From Thinopyrum elongatum (Eukaryota > Streptophyta > Magnoliopsida > Poales > Poaceae): a stretch of DNA of 64,000 nucleotides. Within the stretch, counting starts at the first letter, position 1. Each line of letters opens with the position of its first letter. Positions 34,053-46,073 of the stretch are shown here, piece by piece. Below the pieces are notes generated by a model that saw only the letters and a program-made list of their open reading frames with translations, was not told the DNA's origin and made no database searches. The position numbers were made by a program, and so were the translations under genes. The stretch lies in the NCBI GenBank assembly GCA_011799875.1, contig CM022302.1, positions 301,889,048 through 301,953,047 of the forward strand, given 5' to 3'.

Positions 34053-37000
34053 GGGAAAGATCCAACCTCGGATCGAAAACCTCATCACCATGGAAACGGT
34101 TGTCGTGGACGAACTTGTAGTTGGACGGAGTTGAAGACATGGCGCAATCCAAGTACTCCAAGGTGTCGCCGGAGTGGTATACATGCAAAAAGAGCAAACA
34201 CAAACGACACTCGAAAATACAATGGTTAGCACACACTATGTGTCCATCAAGGAAGCATGTGTTCGTCCAATAAGATTGATCATGACGAGGTGCATGAAGC
34301 TTAGCCAAATGATATAGAATGATATGTAAAGCATGCATGTGAGCAAAAGCATTCATTGTGCACACAAATGTATTGTGAATGTGATCAATGCAACCATTGT
34401 GCAAAATGATGTCATAATGGGACAGTGTATCAAAAGCATGAACATGGTAATTGGTGCTCAATGTGACTATGTGATCATGCAATTGATGGTGGACAATATG
34501 ATCATGATGTATGAATATGCCATCAAGGAAGATCACAACAAATTTGCTTAGGAAGTGCATAAGCTCATATATCATGGATGACATAGAAATGGAAGATGCA
34601 ACAAGGCAATCATAATGTGAGTCAATCCATGCATAAGATGCAAATTTGTTATGGGTGGTGTTGTACCATAGCTCAATGTCGTGGTAGAAGTGGTGGTCCG
34701 GTGGAACTTCCAAAGTAGGTGCATCCACTGAGTTCGAGCACTCCTCAACTTGAAGGTCCATAGGGTCCATCTCCAATGTCGGTCCTCCATCTAATAGATG
34801 TATCATGTAGACAACAAGAAGGAGGCAACAATGAAAGAATGACCCATCCAATATGCGTATTTGAGAATGGCTCAAAGGGAATGAGTTCACCTTTACGAGG
34901 ATGTCGAAAATATTGGCGTTGCACATCATGTACGCCTTTACATAACAAATATGTGTCATGACGGTATCACCTTGTGAATCCTTCAAAATGAAAGAACATG
35001 ACAAACACTCAGAAAAACAAATGAGGTTAGTGCAAATGCAGCACCTATCATTTGAGTGGTGAGATACCCAACAAGTGTTCTCATCATTCTTATCATAAGA
35101 AAGGACAAGGTGTGGTATGGTATGAAAGCATATGATGCAACTACAACCAAATACAATAGGCTCAATCAAGCAAGCATGCATCACAAGTAAGATGTCCAAG
35201 TCTCCATGATCAATAAGCATAGTATCGGTGCACGCACGACAAGTGGATATGAAAGGTGCAACTAACGGAGACAAGAGACAATGATTAAGACAAATCAAGT
35301 GAGAGGCATGAACATATATGTCATCAACCCAAGAAAGCGAGTAAGAATGGAACATGGGTGATGCGACAAAGCAAGCAATCATAGTGATCAAGTCAAGCAA
35401 GCTAGTAGTGCGAAGATGCAATGTACTAGAAGGAATCATGGCAAGCGTGTCATGTGTGCAAATAGTGGTCATGAATAATGCACATGACATATCACAAGCA
35501 TGAAAGCAAGATATGAGCAAAATATCATCAATGTATTGGCGAGAGGCCATATGTAAATAGCAATGGGACATCATGACTCTCCCAACACAAGAATCAACAA
35601 TAGCATGTGGCACATGGTAAACATGGCAATAGCAACAAGGATCTCCACCAAGCATGCAAATACACATAGAAGTAGTATAATGGTGAATCACATGTAAGTG
35701 CAAGCAAGGGTCACAATTGCATGGCAAAGGCATAGAAGCAAGCGTAACATGCAAAGTGAACATGGCAAAATGAGCGTAAGGTGATAAATGGCATATGGCC
35801 CATAGCCGAGTGAGAGCCAAGTAAAAGAGATGCGCGTAGTCGTTGCGTGAAGGGAACAGTGGTAAGGATAGTCCACGGGATCCCAAGTCATCGTTGCTCT
35901 CAAGAGCTCGTTTTGTCAACTCTTGGGATTGAGAGGTTGACGAGTATATATGAGTACCTGCACAAAACAAAGGCAAAGGGAAAATTGTGTGTGCGTGGTA
36001 TATATACACATCATCCATCATGATGCATACGTGTATGTGTTGGTTAGCACAAAATATCCAATGCTCAAATAAATGAGATGCGTGATATAGAAACATGTCA
36101 TCCATCATGATGGGTTTGTTGTTATGTATAGCATAATGGAGACTCAAATTGTGTAATGCATCATGAGAAGTATGTAGAGCATTGTTATTCATGGAATGCA
36201 TATGGTGCACACAATCATGAGAAGCATGCAAAGGATAGGATGTATCAAAATCTCCTAATATGTATGAGGAAACTATGGGGGTCTTCTCATGAGCATTAGT
36301 GGAAACATCACATGGAGAATATTGACAACATCCAAAACAATGTATAACCGAAGCAATGTGTTCATGGCATGGCATAGTAGATGAATTGCGCAAATCATGT
36401 AAAGGAAGCATAGCAATATCATCGCATGAAAAACAAAAGCCAATGACCATCATCTCATCATCTATGCCATAAGTGCAAATGGGATTTATTTTAATGGGGC
36501 ATGCATAGTTACTATGTTGAGATTGAAATGATGCAATATGGGAGATCTCACTCATAGCATATGACAAGTTTAATGGATTGTCAAACATGACGTGACCGAT
36601 AGAATTTTCACAAGATATCCTATGGAGCATAGCATCACAACTAGGCAAATCAACATGCTCATCATCATATTCATCATAAATGGGTGGCATATCTAAGCAA
36701 GACATAGTATGTGATGAATCCATAAGGTGATCATCATCATGCAAGCAATCATTTGCACGATAGTCCACTAGTGGGACAAGAGAAGTACCATCACCTATGT
36801 TACCTTTGGAGCGTCGCTCATGTGTTGTAGGTGAGGTGTCGAAGACCAAGTCATGGTCATCTTCATCTTGATGGAACCATGTGGGGGGTGCATCATCGTC
36901 CACCATGGCCATCGTCGTCTCCATTGGAGGTATGGGCTCGTCGAGGATAGGCATGTCGTCATGTAGGAGACCTAGCACCAAAAGAGAAAACACACTCGGA

Positions 37001-39365
37001 GTAGAGGTTAAGTCATTAGAAATCATAGTGGCCTCACATGCCGTCTCAACTACCTCACTCACTAAGTGTTGTGGATCACTCACTCCCTCTTGGATGCTCT
37101 CACTCGTATGGTTGGTGGAGTCACTCAAATGGCTCTCAACCTCACATAGGATGTGTGGCATGCTCTTATGTGTGGGGCTAGTGGTGGTCACACTCATCCT
37201 CTCAGAGGAAATGCTCTCAATGTCACATATGGTGGAGTCACTCATGTCACTCATGGGGTGGTGGCTCTCCTCACATGGCAATTGGGGCATCTCTTCATAT
37301 GTGGGTGTCGGAGAGATGTTTGTGCAAATGTCTCCATGCTCAACTCCTATCACTGCCTTGGTTGAAGGGATAGTCCCATGCTCAACCTCCTCATCCATAA
37401 TGCCTCCAAAGATGAATGCCGTAGGATGTGGCAAATCATCGCTCTCCTCCGAGACCAAAGAGAGGGTCTCATGCGCGGTCTCATAGCTTGACTCGGAGTA
37501 TGAGTCCAATATGGGCGCCGTCTTCATGTTGTTGAAGAGATTCATGCTCGTCGCTGTGGTCGAAGGGGATGGCCCTAGCTCGACCCTCTTGTCGCCATCT
37601 TGTTGTTGGAGGCCCATATGATGTGGCACCTCGTAGCTCGTCTTCATGACCGAAGGGAATTTCCCATGCTCGGCCATTTTCCTTGAGGGGCTTCCGAAGA
37701 TGGAAGTGTCACCCTCGCTTGTAGGTGGTCGCCTCATTGTTGAAGATGTCGATGTAGGCGAACTCATGGGAAGTAGGAAAAGATGCCGTACGTCCAAAGG
37801 CGAAGATGCCTTGATAGCACTTGGCGAAGATGCCGAAGTGCTGGTGGTAGTAGCCGTAGCTCCGTCTTGGTGGTGCTCGTCTCACGGTCTTCTCTTTTGC
37901 TCATGAAGCTTGGCCTTGGCGTGAAGTAGGGCTTGTTGGGACTTGTGCATTTGCGCTTGGCGAGCATCTTCATGATGATGGTGTCGTTGTCGTGCTTGAG
38001 CTCGATGTAAATGTCGTTCGTCGTCGTCGTGCACATGTTGCTTGGAGGTGACTTGCTCTTCATGACTATGTGGATCATGAATGTGATGATGGTCGCCATG
38101 TAGATGTGGACGTGGACGACTTTCGCTTGCATCGCATGGGCGCTCCGAAGATGATCGACTTGCTTGCCGTCGCCTTGAGGATGATGAAGGGGAAGAACGG
38201 TTGATCAACAAGTTTTGAATCTCCTCCATCCTTGCATCTTCCTCCTCCTTTTGTGCGGAAAGCTTGTTGTCGAGGTAGTCTCTTGTGCGCCGCTCAGAGT
38301 GTCGTATGTCGATGGCGAGGTTGTCGATGCGCTCTCGCAAGCTTGATTGTGCGCCTTGCATTTGTCGTTGTAGATCGAAGATTGATGATTTGGTGATGTA
38401 GTTGTTCGCGCCGTCGTTGTTGTGGAAGACCGGAGATGAAATGCCTTGCCTATCCATCACAAGACTCGAGCAAATATGAGTGGGAGAAAGAGAAGAACTA
38501 TACCAAATGTACCTTGACCGATGTTGAAAATGGATCAATGATCTCTCAATGATGTAACAAGGAAATAGCACAATTGGTACCGATCTCGTCAATTTCACAC
38601 ACCTGCACAAGTAAGGCTTATGGTGGAGCTCGGTGAGGATAGTTGCACAAAAATTTGATGCAAATGTTAGCAAGAGTCAATAATGTTGAAAGAGATTCAC
38701 AAATTTGCAAGTGAAACAAGTAGACCAATAGCAAAGAATGGCACACGGAAACACACACACGGATAGATAAATGGGGTCATGCAACCAAGGAATGAGCTCA
38801 AAATGTGGAATCCACGGAAAACGCTCGTGTTGCACAACTTAAGACAGACGCTAGCACGATTGCTCAATAGGCGGATACAACACTTGTGCACAACCTATAA
38901 GATGCAAAAAAATGCAACGACTTCTATCCCAAGTATACTATGTATGTATGGTTCCCGATGTTCCTCTCAAGATGATCCAAGATGATCTTATATGCAATGT
39001 GGTATGATGCTATGGCTATTGCTTACAAGCTCTTTGCTCTTTTGCTTAAAAGCTTTATTCTCTTTTTTTTTGGATGGCCACTATGCGAAATGCACAAACC
39101 AAGATAGCAATTCTGTATATGCTGGAACAAACTTTTGGCACACGAGATGATATGATGATACCAATATGATATGGTATGTATGCAACGGAAGGCCGGATCA
39201 CTAATGTGCACAAGTAACGTTGCCGGCAATACTCAAAGGCTATTCTCGATAAGCAAGTGACGCAAAATGGGCTAGGGGTTATCAATGCAATTGCAAGGGG
39301 AATATACAATTGTGTCGTCGAGGTTACCGTCCGTGTCAATGATGAGTGGCGGTGATCTTGATGTC

Positions 39366-39745
39366 AAACTGTTCCTAATTAGCCAAAACACCGTAGGAAA
39401 TGGAAAAACCGCGAACTCAAAATCTCCAAAGTCAAATGTCAAAATGGTGGTAGCGGGAATGCGGTGGTGGTTGCGGAAGTATTGGTGGAAACCCGGTCAA
39501 AATGGGTTATGGTGGTGGACGGGTATGGTGGGGCTATACACGTTATCGGAGTTGAAGTCACGGTCCCTAAGTAGCCGAAACACCTTAGGAGACACAAGCC
39601 ACAACTCAAACAAAATTGGGTTAAGTTGGGGTGGCGGAAGTGTATGGTGGGCAAGCCTATGCAGAAGTTATGGTGGTGGTTGATGAAGAAGCAACTGTCC
39701 CTAAGTAGCCTAAACACCTTAGGAGACTCGAATCACTACTCAAAC
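39366..39745. repeat. Degenerate repeats in the LTR-C leader
   Basis: Three related segments near 39,366, 39,560 and 39,692 share TCCCTAAGTAGCCGAAACAC followed by CTTAGGAGAC and ACTCAAAC, each trailed by GGTGGTGG-type sequence. Spacing is about 130-190 bases. Confidence 0.7.
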
Positions 39746-39997
39746 AACCACAAATGCGATGGGGGATAAAATGGGTTAGGTTGCGGAAGTTGGTGGTGGT
39801 ATAGCGGAGGATGTGGTGGAAGCCCTAGGCAAAGATGCCAAAATTCCAAAAATTTGATGGATTCAAATGATGATGGTAGTATTTTTGTTGGATGGGGGAT
39901 GTCAATAGCTTCAAAACGAGCTAAAGAACGTCAAAATCGGACTCCGGACGAATTAGTTATGGTCAAAACGGTGAAACACAGAAGGCAGAATTCACAG

Positions 39998-40135
39998 TGG
40001 CCGGATATCCGGGGGGGTAGGCCGGATTTCCGGGGGTCAGTGTCGAGAACTGTGCAGATTTGGCGCTCCAGGAGCCGGATGTCCGGCCCGATGGCCCGGA
40101 TGTCCGGCCTGTGGCCCGGATGTCCGGCCCGATGA
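39998..40135. repeat. CCGGATGTCCGG motif cluster, leader copy
   Basis: Five near-palindromic 12-mers (CCGGATATCCGG, CCGGATTTCCGG, then CCGGATGTCCGG three times) within 140 bases, downstream of the LTR-C transcription start. Confidence 0.8.
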
Positions 40136-40424
40136 TTCTAGATCGGGATTTGGACTTCGAAACTCGATTTGGGGCGGAAATGGATGATTTCGAGGGCAAA
40201 ATTGAGGAGATTTTGTGGATGGAAATGGGGGAAAAGATGGGGGAAAGCTAGATCCACTTGAAACCAAGCAAATCCATGGATCAAAATCAAAAAAACATCA
40301 TCAAACCAACAAATCACAAAAAAAATTGGGGCTATTTTTGGTGGGGATTTTCGAAATTGGGGAAGAACACAACAAAATTAGGCTAGAAAAGAGGGGTAGG
40401 GGCTCCAAATTCGTGATCAACCTT

Positions 40425-40436
40425 GCTCTGATCCAA
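40425..40436 (-). other. LTR-C primer binding site
   Basis: TTGGATCAGAGC on the - strand, five bases after the LTR end CCCTACA. Close to the initiator-methionine tRNA complement. Confidence 0.75.
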
Positions 40437-40839
40437 GATGATGTAGGGTAGAACCCTAGATGCCCGATCTTTCACGATTGGAGCGGATCCCGCAATGAAC
40501 ATGAAGAACACGAGGAGAAACGCGAGGGAACTCACGAGGGGAAACGAGAGAAATCACTCAAATCAACAAGAAACGATCACACATGTGCTAGATCCATGAA
40601 CACAAAGAGAGATACACGATCCAAAGTCAACAAAGGATGATACAAACGGTAACTAGTTCATCTCCGTGAGGAGGTCTTGAATCCGCGAGGGATCTTCCCA
40701 TGAGGGGTCTTGAATCTGGTGTGGATCTTCTCCGAAGAGGTCGCGGTCTCTCGAATGAGAAGAACCACAAAGATGAGCAAAGCTCTATCTCTATAATGAG
40801 CTAAACAATTGCTAACCCTAGAAAGAGGGAGGTGGAGGA

Positions 40840-40848
40840 GTATATATA
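40840..40848 (-). promoter_or_regulatory. TATA box of the LTR-C 5' LTR
   Basis: CTATATATA on the - strand, about 655 bases into the LTR, just downstream of the CCGGATGTCCGG array. Confidence 0.65.
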
Positions 40849-40909
40849 GTCTAGGGGGGCGAAGGGATACATGGGCCTCGGCCCTTTACTGTGCGCAGAC
40901 AGACGGGGC

Positions 40910-41225
40910 CGGACGTCCGGGCGTCGGGCCGGATGTCCGGGCGTTCCCGGGACGCCGGATGTCCGGGCTGTCGGGCCGGATGTCCGGGCTGGCCTGGCGT
41001 CGTTCGGTTGCTCTCTGGATAGAGGGGGGGCCGGATTTTCGGGAGGTGAGGGCCGGATGTCCGGGACGTCAGTGGGAGCCGGATGTCCGGGGTGATGGCC
41101 GGATGTCCGGGCTGCGCTGGTCCTTTGTGGTGCTCTCTGGATAGACGATGCCGGATTTCCGGGGCAGGGGTCGGATGTCCGGCCGGGGCCGGATGTCTGG
41201 GACATGTCCGGATGTCCGGCTGCTG
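40910..41225. repeat. CCGGATGTCCGG motif array in U3 of LTR-C
   Basis: About twelve copies, mostly GCCGGATGTCCGGG, spaced 18-40 bases apart with variants (ATTTTC, ATTTCC, ATGTCT). Each is a near-palindrome rich in CpG. Confidence 0.85.
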
Positions 41226-41501
41226 TAGCAGCTGGCTCTTCTTCCTTCTCCTTCCTTCGCTCCCGCACACACTTGGCCTTGGTCCTTGGGCTCTCCATGG
41301 TCTACTCGGATGTATCTGAGTATGCACAAGGTCCGGGCTTGAAGTAGCATCCATGTCTTACATGCGGAAAGGGAAGATTCGGAAAGGAGCGAGTTCACCT
41401 TAGGTCCAATGGCGTATACTCGAGGTCTCATCGTATGGACACTTGGGGCTCGGGGAGTAGTCGTAGTGTACATGGGGATGATCGTAGGATGCTCCGCATC
41501 A

Positions 41502-41866
41502 CTTCCCGCCTAAGTTTTGCGGGAAGAGGACCGAGGCCACCATAAATATCGGTTAGCCACCACCATATTGGGGGATCGGAATCCTTTCCACCCTCTCCAC
41601 CATATCCCTCGCGAAGCGGTTCATCCACTGTACTGGTTCTTACTCAGCCCCTCTTGAGGCCAATCCACCACAAAAGCAGGAGTAGGGTTTTACATCGCAA
41701 GGTGGCCCGAACCTGGGTAAACTGCCGTGTTCATCTTCTTCCCCGCTCACGCAGATCCGTCGAGGCTAGGTTGTAGGGTGGCGAGCTTGAGACTTGAGAG
41801 GTTGAGATCTTCACACACGCCCCAGAGTTCGAACCTGCTTGGGTCTGCGGAGCCCTGAATCTGACA
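41502..41866 (+). repeat. Gypsy-B 5' LTR, surviving part
   Basis: Matches 53,549-53,882 and continues to CTGACA at 41,861-41,866. TATA-like CATAAATA at 41,540. Confidence 0.92.
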
Positions 41867-41887
41867 TTTGGCGGGCCAGGTAGGGGG
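41867..41887 (+). other. Gypsy-B primer binding site
   Basis: TTTGGCGGGCCAGGTAGGGG directly after the LTR; same type as Gypsy-A. Confidence 0.85.
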
Positions 41888-41929
41888 GGTGTGCCGTAAT
41901 CCTTCTTCCGCCTCCGCTTCGTTGACCTC

Positions 41930-42711
41930 ATGGCCAGAGCTCGCCGAGCCCACGCCGAGCGTTGGGCCTCTCGCGTCGCCCAGGCGGCACCCCTTGGCCT
42001 TGGCGCCACGGTTGCCTTGCGGCTAACACCGCCATAGGCGCTGCTGCTCGTCGACAACAGAACCCATCACCATCGCCTTTCGCGCAGAGCGGCGGCCATA
42101 CCACCGCGCCCGCCTATAATCCCGCCGCGGCATCATTGTCTCGCACTCATCACGAGTCAGTGAATGAGCAAGCCGCCCTCCTCGTGGCGCGTAAGCTTTT
42201 GTGCCACCGTCCCACCAACGGTGTCTAAGATGCCTGGCTCGACCGAGTCGCTGAGCTGCTCGATGCCGCGTGCAGAGGCTTGGAGCCCTCCCTCCTCCGC
42301 AGGGATCCCCGCAATGGACCCACGCTTGCCCTTGCTGCGCTTGCTCGTCCTTCGGAAGAAGACATGAAGGGCCCCGCAAAGGCCAGGCTGCGGGTCAGAT
42401 CCCCCCTAGCTCTTGCGGTGTTCCCTCGGATGCTGGACAGGGCAGGTTTCTCCCGCCGGTCACCGTCTGGCCGGCCAGCGGCAACAGCGGTCGGCAAGGC
42501 GGAGGGATCGAGGGCTGGCATCAGAATGACGACCGCCGCCGTCACCGCCCCGCCGCCATCAGGTTCACCCCGTGGCAAAAGTGAAGATCGAGCACGCCGT
42601 TCCCGGTGGCTTGGTCGTCGGGATCGTCGAGACTTCGCGAGGCCAGGGCCCCTCATGAGCCGACGTGGTGCCCTCGCCCACGTCGCTAGTGGCGATGACC
42701 CCCATCTATAG
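41930..42711 (+). pseudogene. Gypsy-B gag relic
   Basis: The ATG at 41,930 (MARARRAHAERWASRVA) starts a frame that shifts near 42,030 into one with NEQAALLVARKLLCHRP. TAA at 42,226-42,228 (CAA likely) interrupts it. It continues with DRVAELLDAACRGLEPSLLR and an Arg/Pro-rich tail to TAG at 42,709. It resembles the N-terminal, low-conservation part of grass gypsy gag. The gag core domain is absent. Confidence 0.55.
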
Positions 42712-44194
42712 TTAGTCTCTCCAAAACATATTTCACTAACCTTGGAATGCAGGTAGATCATGCTCCGGTGGGGCACTTGTGGGACGGGGCCGGGCTGAGC
42801 GCCCCGGCGCGGATCCCTCAGGAGCCCTCGGGCGCCCCAGGACCCAAGGGCCTTGGGAGGAATCAGGGAACTCGCGATGGGGTTGGCTGGGCAAGCTGTG
42901 GCCCATGTCGGGGCTCGCTCGCGCCGGCACAACAGAGACACTCGTGAGGACCCTATTCCTCCCCACCTTCGAGGCCGTGGGGTCCCGCCTGCCCAGGACT
43001 AGGAGGAACCCCGGCGAGGCGCGTCGGGGTGCCGCGCCTGGGACTAACCCCCATCCCCGGCGAGGGAGCCCGACGCCGGTTGATCCCCGCACAGCAAGGG
43101 GTCGCGGCGCCATCACGATGGCGGCCTACGCCTCCAGATCCTCAGGGCCGTAGACCCCATACGGAAGCAGGCCCTCCCCTAAAGGGACCCCCGCGAGGTG
43201 CCACCCCTCCTGAGGGCTCGTTCAGGACTACTCCCGACCCAGACCCGATGCTGCATGCCTGGAGGCGAGGGATAGGGTCCCCTGCCCAGGAGGCACGGGG
43301 CACCTTGCGCCTCCTGAAGCTCTACCTGTGACACTCTCACGTAATAATGAGTGGGACTGTACATGCCCCGGAGTCCCCCGGCGTGCCGCCCCACGGCCCC
43401 GCGGGGGTTCCCGCCCACGCCCAAGTGGAAGCCCCATGCTCCGCGCTGGCGGACGACACGGTCTTTCAGCGACTATGCCCATGCCAAGTGGAAGCCCCAT
43501 GCTCCGTGTTGGCGGACGACACGGTCTTTCAGCGACTATGCCCATGCCAAGTGGAGGCCCGGTGCTCCGCGCTGGTGGGAAGTCTAGCTTAGGCGCCGGA
43601 CGCGGCTTGTCTTGCCTTTCTCTTGTAACCAGTTGTGACCTTTTGGAATAAATTTGGAATTTTCGTGTCTTTTATCGAAAAGTGGGTGGGAATTTTTTTC
43701 TCCTCGCAGCATTTGTCCTGTTGAGTTTTGTTCTTAAGAGGCTTGGCCGCAACCCGGCCTCTCTCTCTCTCTATCTCGAGCACCTCATGAGCGGGGGCTG
43801 GGCATGGTGTGCATGCTCGGTGTTAGCCCAGCGGCGCTAAAGACGCCCTGAGGGCCCAGGCCACAGCAGCCGCGGGCCCTCCCACGCGCACACCTCGCCA
43901 AGACCTTGGCGTCCGAGTCCTCGCGCGGCGCTCTCGAGCGAGCCTATGGATACATGCAGCCTGAGGTCTCCGGCAAGCGTCTGCCTCCTGACCCTGGCAG
44001 GGCACCGCAACCCAGCCTAACGATAGCGATCCACCCCTGCTCAGGGGCTGCGGGCGCGCAAAAAGCAAAGGAAAGGCGACATAAGGGAGTACAACGCTAC
44101 TCAATACATCATAAAGGAGTTCTTTCAAAAGTGCTTTCACATCCCCGTGGGGTCACATTCAAAGTCTTAAATAGGAAAACTGGGGAAAGGTAGC
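42712..44194. other. Gypsy-B interior without a gene
   Basis: GC-rich sequence with short frames only, containing the 63-bp tandem repeat at 43,421. About 43,600-44,194 is probably the 3' UTR of the antisense gene. Confidence 0.5.
43421..43583. repeat. 63-bp tandem repeat, 2.6 copies
   Basis: Units start CCAAGTGGAAGCCCCATGCT at 43,421 and 43,484, and CCAAGTGGAGGCCCGGTGCT at 43,547. The period is a multiple of three, which is why several frames stay open. Confidence 0.9.
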
Positions 44195-45544
44195 CTAAGG
44201 AGACGCGCCATCACCATCGCTGTTGCCGCCGTCGTCATCGTCAGCCCCACGCTCCTCGATCACAGGCGGGCCCTCGTCGCCAGCAGGGGCGAGCTCTGCG
44301 ATCAGGTCATCCACGTGATCCTCCAGCCAGTCCGCCAGGGTGCCTTGAATCACCTCGGGCACAGGGGCTATCACGGCCTCGAAGTCGAAGTCAGGATCGA
44401 AGCGAAGAAGGTGGCTGAAGATGCGCGAGGCCGCACGCGCAAGAAGGTCGCGACTCTTCTCTTCGACAAGCTGGCACGCCTTCTCAGCCCCACCTTTAAC
44501 ATGTTCCACGACCCTGGTGAAGAAACCGAGATAGCCCATGTCACCGGCAACAAGCGGGCTGGAGACGCTCTCATTAGAGATGCTGCCCAGGGCCCGGTTG
44601 GCCCTATTCTCGAGGGCCCGGAACATCTCGGAGCATATGTGCTGCAGTCCCCGGGCTCGCTCCGCCTCGTCCGAAGCCTTCTCCATGAGGGAGGTGACAT
44701 CCTCCACCTGCGTGTAGAGAAAAGACAGCTCGGCCTCAACCGCGGCCTGAGCATCCACCGCAGCCTTCTCGCGTCGCTCTGTTGCAGCTAGCTTCTTTTT
44801 GAGGCCATCAGCCTCGCTCTTCAGCTTGCCGCACCGCGTGTAGAAACGAGACTCCTGAAGCTTCAACCTTCGGCAGTAGTCCTCGACGAGGGCCCTGCGG
44901 ACCCCCGCCACCCTCTCATTGGCCTCCCCCTGGATCGTCGCCTCCCGGGAGGCAAGGGCATCCTCAGCGGCGGCCACTTGGCGTTCCATCACCTCCAACC
45001 GCTCGCGCTCCAAGCTTTGCTCCAGCGCCTCCAGCGTCAGCATGTCCGCAAGCACGCGGAGACTCGCTTCGCTCATAGGTGGCCTGCCCGTCGAGGCGGC
45101 GAGCGCATCTTCGCACGCCTGGACTTGCCGCTCAAGGGCGGTGTTTGAAGCTTGAAGCTCCTTCTCACGCCTCTCGGCCGCCTCGCGCCGGCAGTCCGCG
45201 GCTCGGGCCTTCTCAAGGGCACGATTGTAGGCCTCCCTTGCAGTGGCGAGGGACCCCTCGGCCTCTGCGCGAGAGTGCTCGCATTGTAGATGACCGAAGT
45301 TGATGGCGACCTCGAGCTGGCGCCACTCGCATGCCAGGCGCAAACGCTCCGCCTCAAGCCGCGTGTCGACGTCGCCAAGCTCCACCCCAAGGCGGCCTAG
45401 CACGCTCGCCGCCTCCTGAAGAAGGCCGTGCCGGACGATGCTGCGCCCGCGCGCGAGTTCCAACGCCTGGCCGGGGGTTTCCTCCGCGCCCCAAATAGCA
45501 GAGGAGGCGCGCGAAGACTCTCCCGCCTCCGGCAGGGGCCCGGG
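44195..45544 (-). pseudogene. Gypsy-B antisense gene, 3' part (coiled coil)
   Basis: Open frame of about 448 codons reading into the LTR-D insertion. Long Ala/Glu/Arg-rich coiled coil (REAAERREKELQASNTALER and similar heptads), then a helical segment with AASRIFSHLLRFDPDFDFEA and an acidic C terminus (EERGADDDDGGNSDGDG). Same design as the 3' half of the Gypsy-A antisense gene. The frame continues, after removing LTR-D and one target copy, into 51,144-51,474. The TTG at 45,463 is not the start. Confidence 0.7.
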
Positions 45545-46027
45545 TGACGGTGTCCTGGACTAGGGGTACTCACCATGTCGTCTCCCGACTAGTGGGTCGG
45601 GCCGAGGACCCCCATGGCAGTTCACTAATGGGCCAGTTCGGATAGCCGATGACATATACGAGGAAGATTCCACAAGACTTGGTGATCAAGACAAGGACTC
45701 CTCTCCACCAACGTAGCCGACTAGGACTCTTGTTATCCTAGGCCTCCGGTACATTTTATAAGCCGAGGCCAGGCTCGTTGATAGATAGATTATGACATTA
45801 CTCATCATACCCCTAGGGTTTAGACCACAACATATGATCTCGAGGTAGATCAACTCTGTACCTTGATACTTCATCAATATAAAAAAGAGCAGGACGTAGG
45901 GTCTTACCTCCATCAAGAGGGCCCGAACCTGGGTAAAACATCGTCTCCTTCGTTCCTATTACCATTGATCCAAGAATCCACAGCTTGGGACCCCCTACCC
46001 CGAGGTCTGCCGGTTTTGACACTGACA
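45545..46027 (+). repeat. LTR-D 5' LTR
   Basis: 483 bp, very similar to the 3' copy, with only scattered differences (for example ATTTTATAAGCC versus ATTATATAAGCT). Confidence 0.93.
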
Positions 46028-46042
46028 TTGGTGCTTTCATTG
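46028..46042 (+). other. LTR-D primer binding site
   Basis: TTGGTGCTTTCATTG directly after the 5' LTR. Confidence 0.7.
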
Positions 46043-46073
46043 CGAGTTCCGCTGTGTGATCGGCAATGGATCA

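Larger units (their letters stand above)
33871..38457 (-). pseudogene. LTR-C giant ORF, unknown function
   Basis: One reading frame of about 1,470 codons with a single stop. The ATG at 38,457 (MDRQGISSPVFHNNDG) begins a gag-like N-terminal part: a short coiled coil (LRERIDNLAIDIRHSERRT), a Ser/Arg-rich stretch and a His-rich stretch (HHHIHDPHSHEE). After TGA at 37,882-37,884 (CGA in sense would restore it) the same frame runs on without interruption through an acidic Ser/Thr/Glu region and then a His/Cys/Met/Asp-rich region to the PPT and into the LTR. The natural stop, probably in the LTR, was cut off by Gypsy-A. I recognise no domain. It could be an expanded gag-derived protein or a non-coding region whose composition (few stop codons) leaves it open. 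Confidence 0.5.
38458..40424 (-). other. LTR-C untranslated leader
   Basis: About 2 kb between PBS and ORF start with no supported gene. It holds the degenerate repeats at 39,366-39,745 and the CCGGATGTCCGG cluster at 39,998-40,135. An intron is possible. Confidence 0.55.
33871..41501 (-). mobile_element. LTR-C: LTR retrotransposon without pol, carrying one giant ORF
   Basis: The 5' LTR is 40,442-41,501. The remnant of the 3' LTR is 33,871-34,039, cut by Gypsy-A. The PBS (40,425-40,436), PPT (34,040-34,052) and TATA box all give - orientation. No RT, integrase or protease motif is present, so it must be non-autonomous. The superfamily is not proven; the PBS and the gag-like His-rich N terminus suggest gypsy. 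It is inserted in the 5' LTR of Gypsy-B: sequence after 41,501 continues as in 53,559 onward. Confidence 0.88.
40442..41501 (-). repeat. LTR-C 5' LTR
   Basis: 1,060 bp. On - it begins TGATGCGGAGCATCC and ends CTACCCTACA. U3 contains about twelve CCGGATGTCCGG-type motifs (40,910-41,225). Confidence 0.9.
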
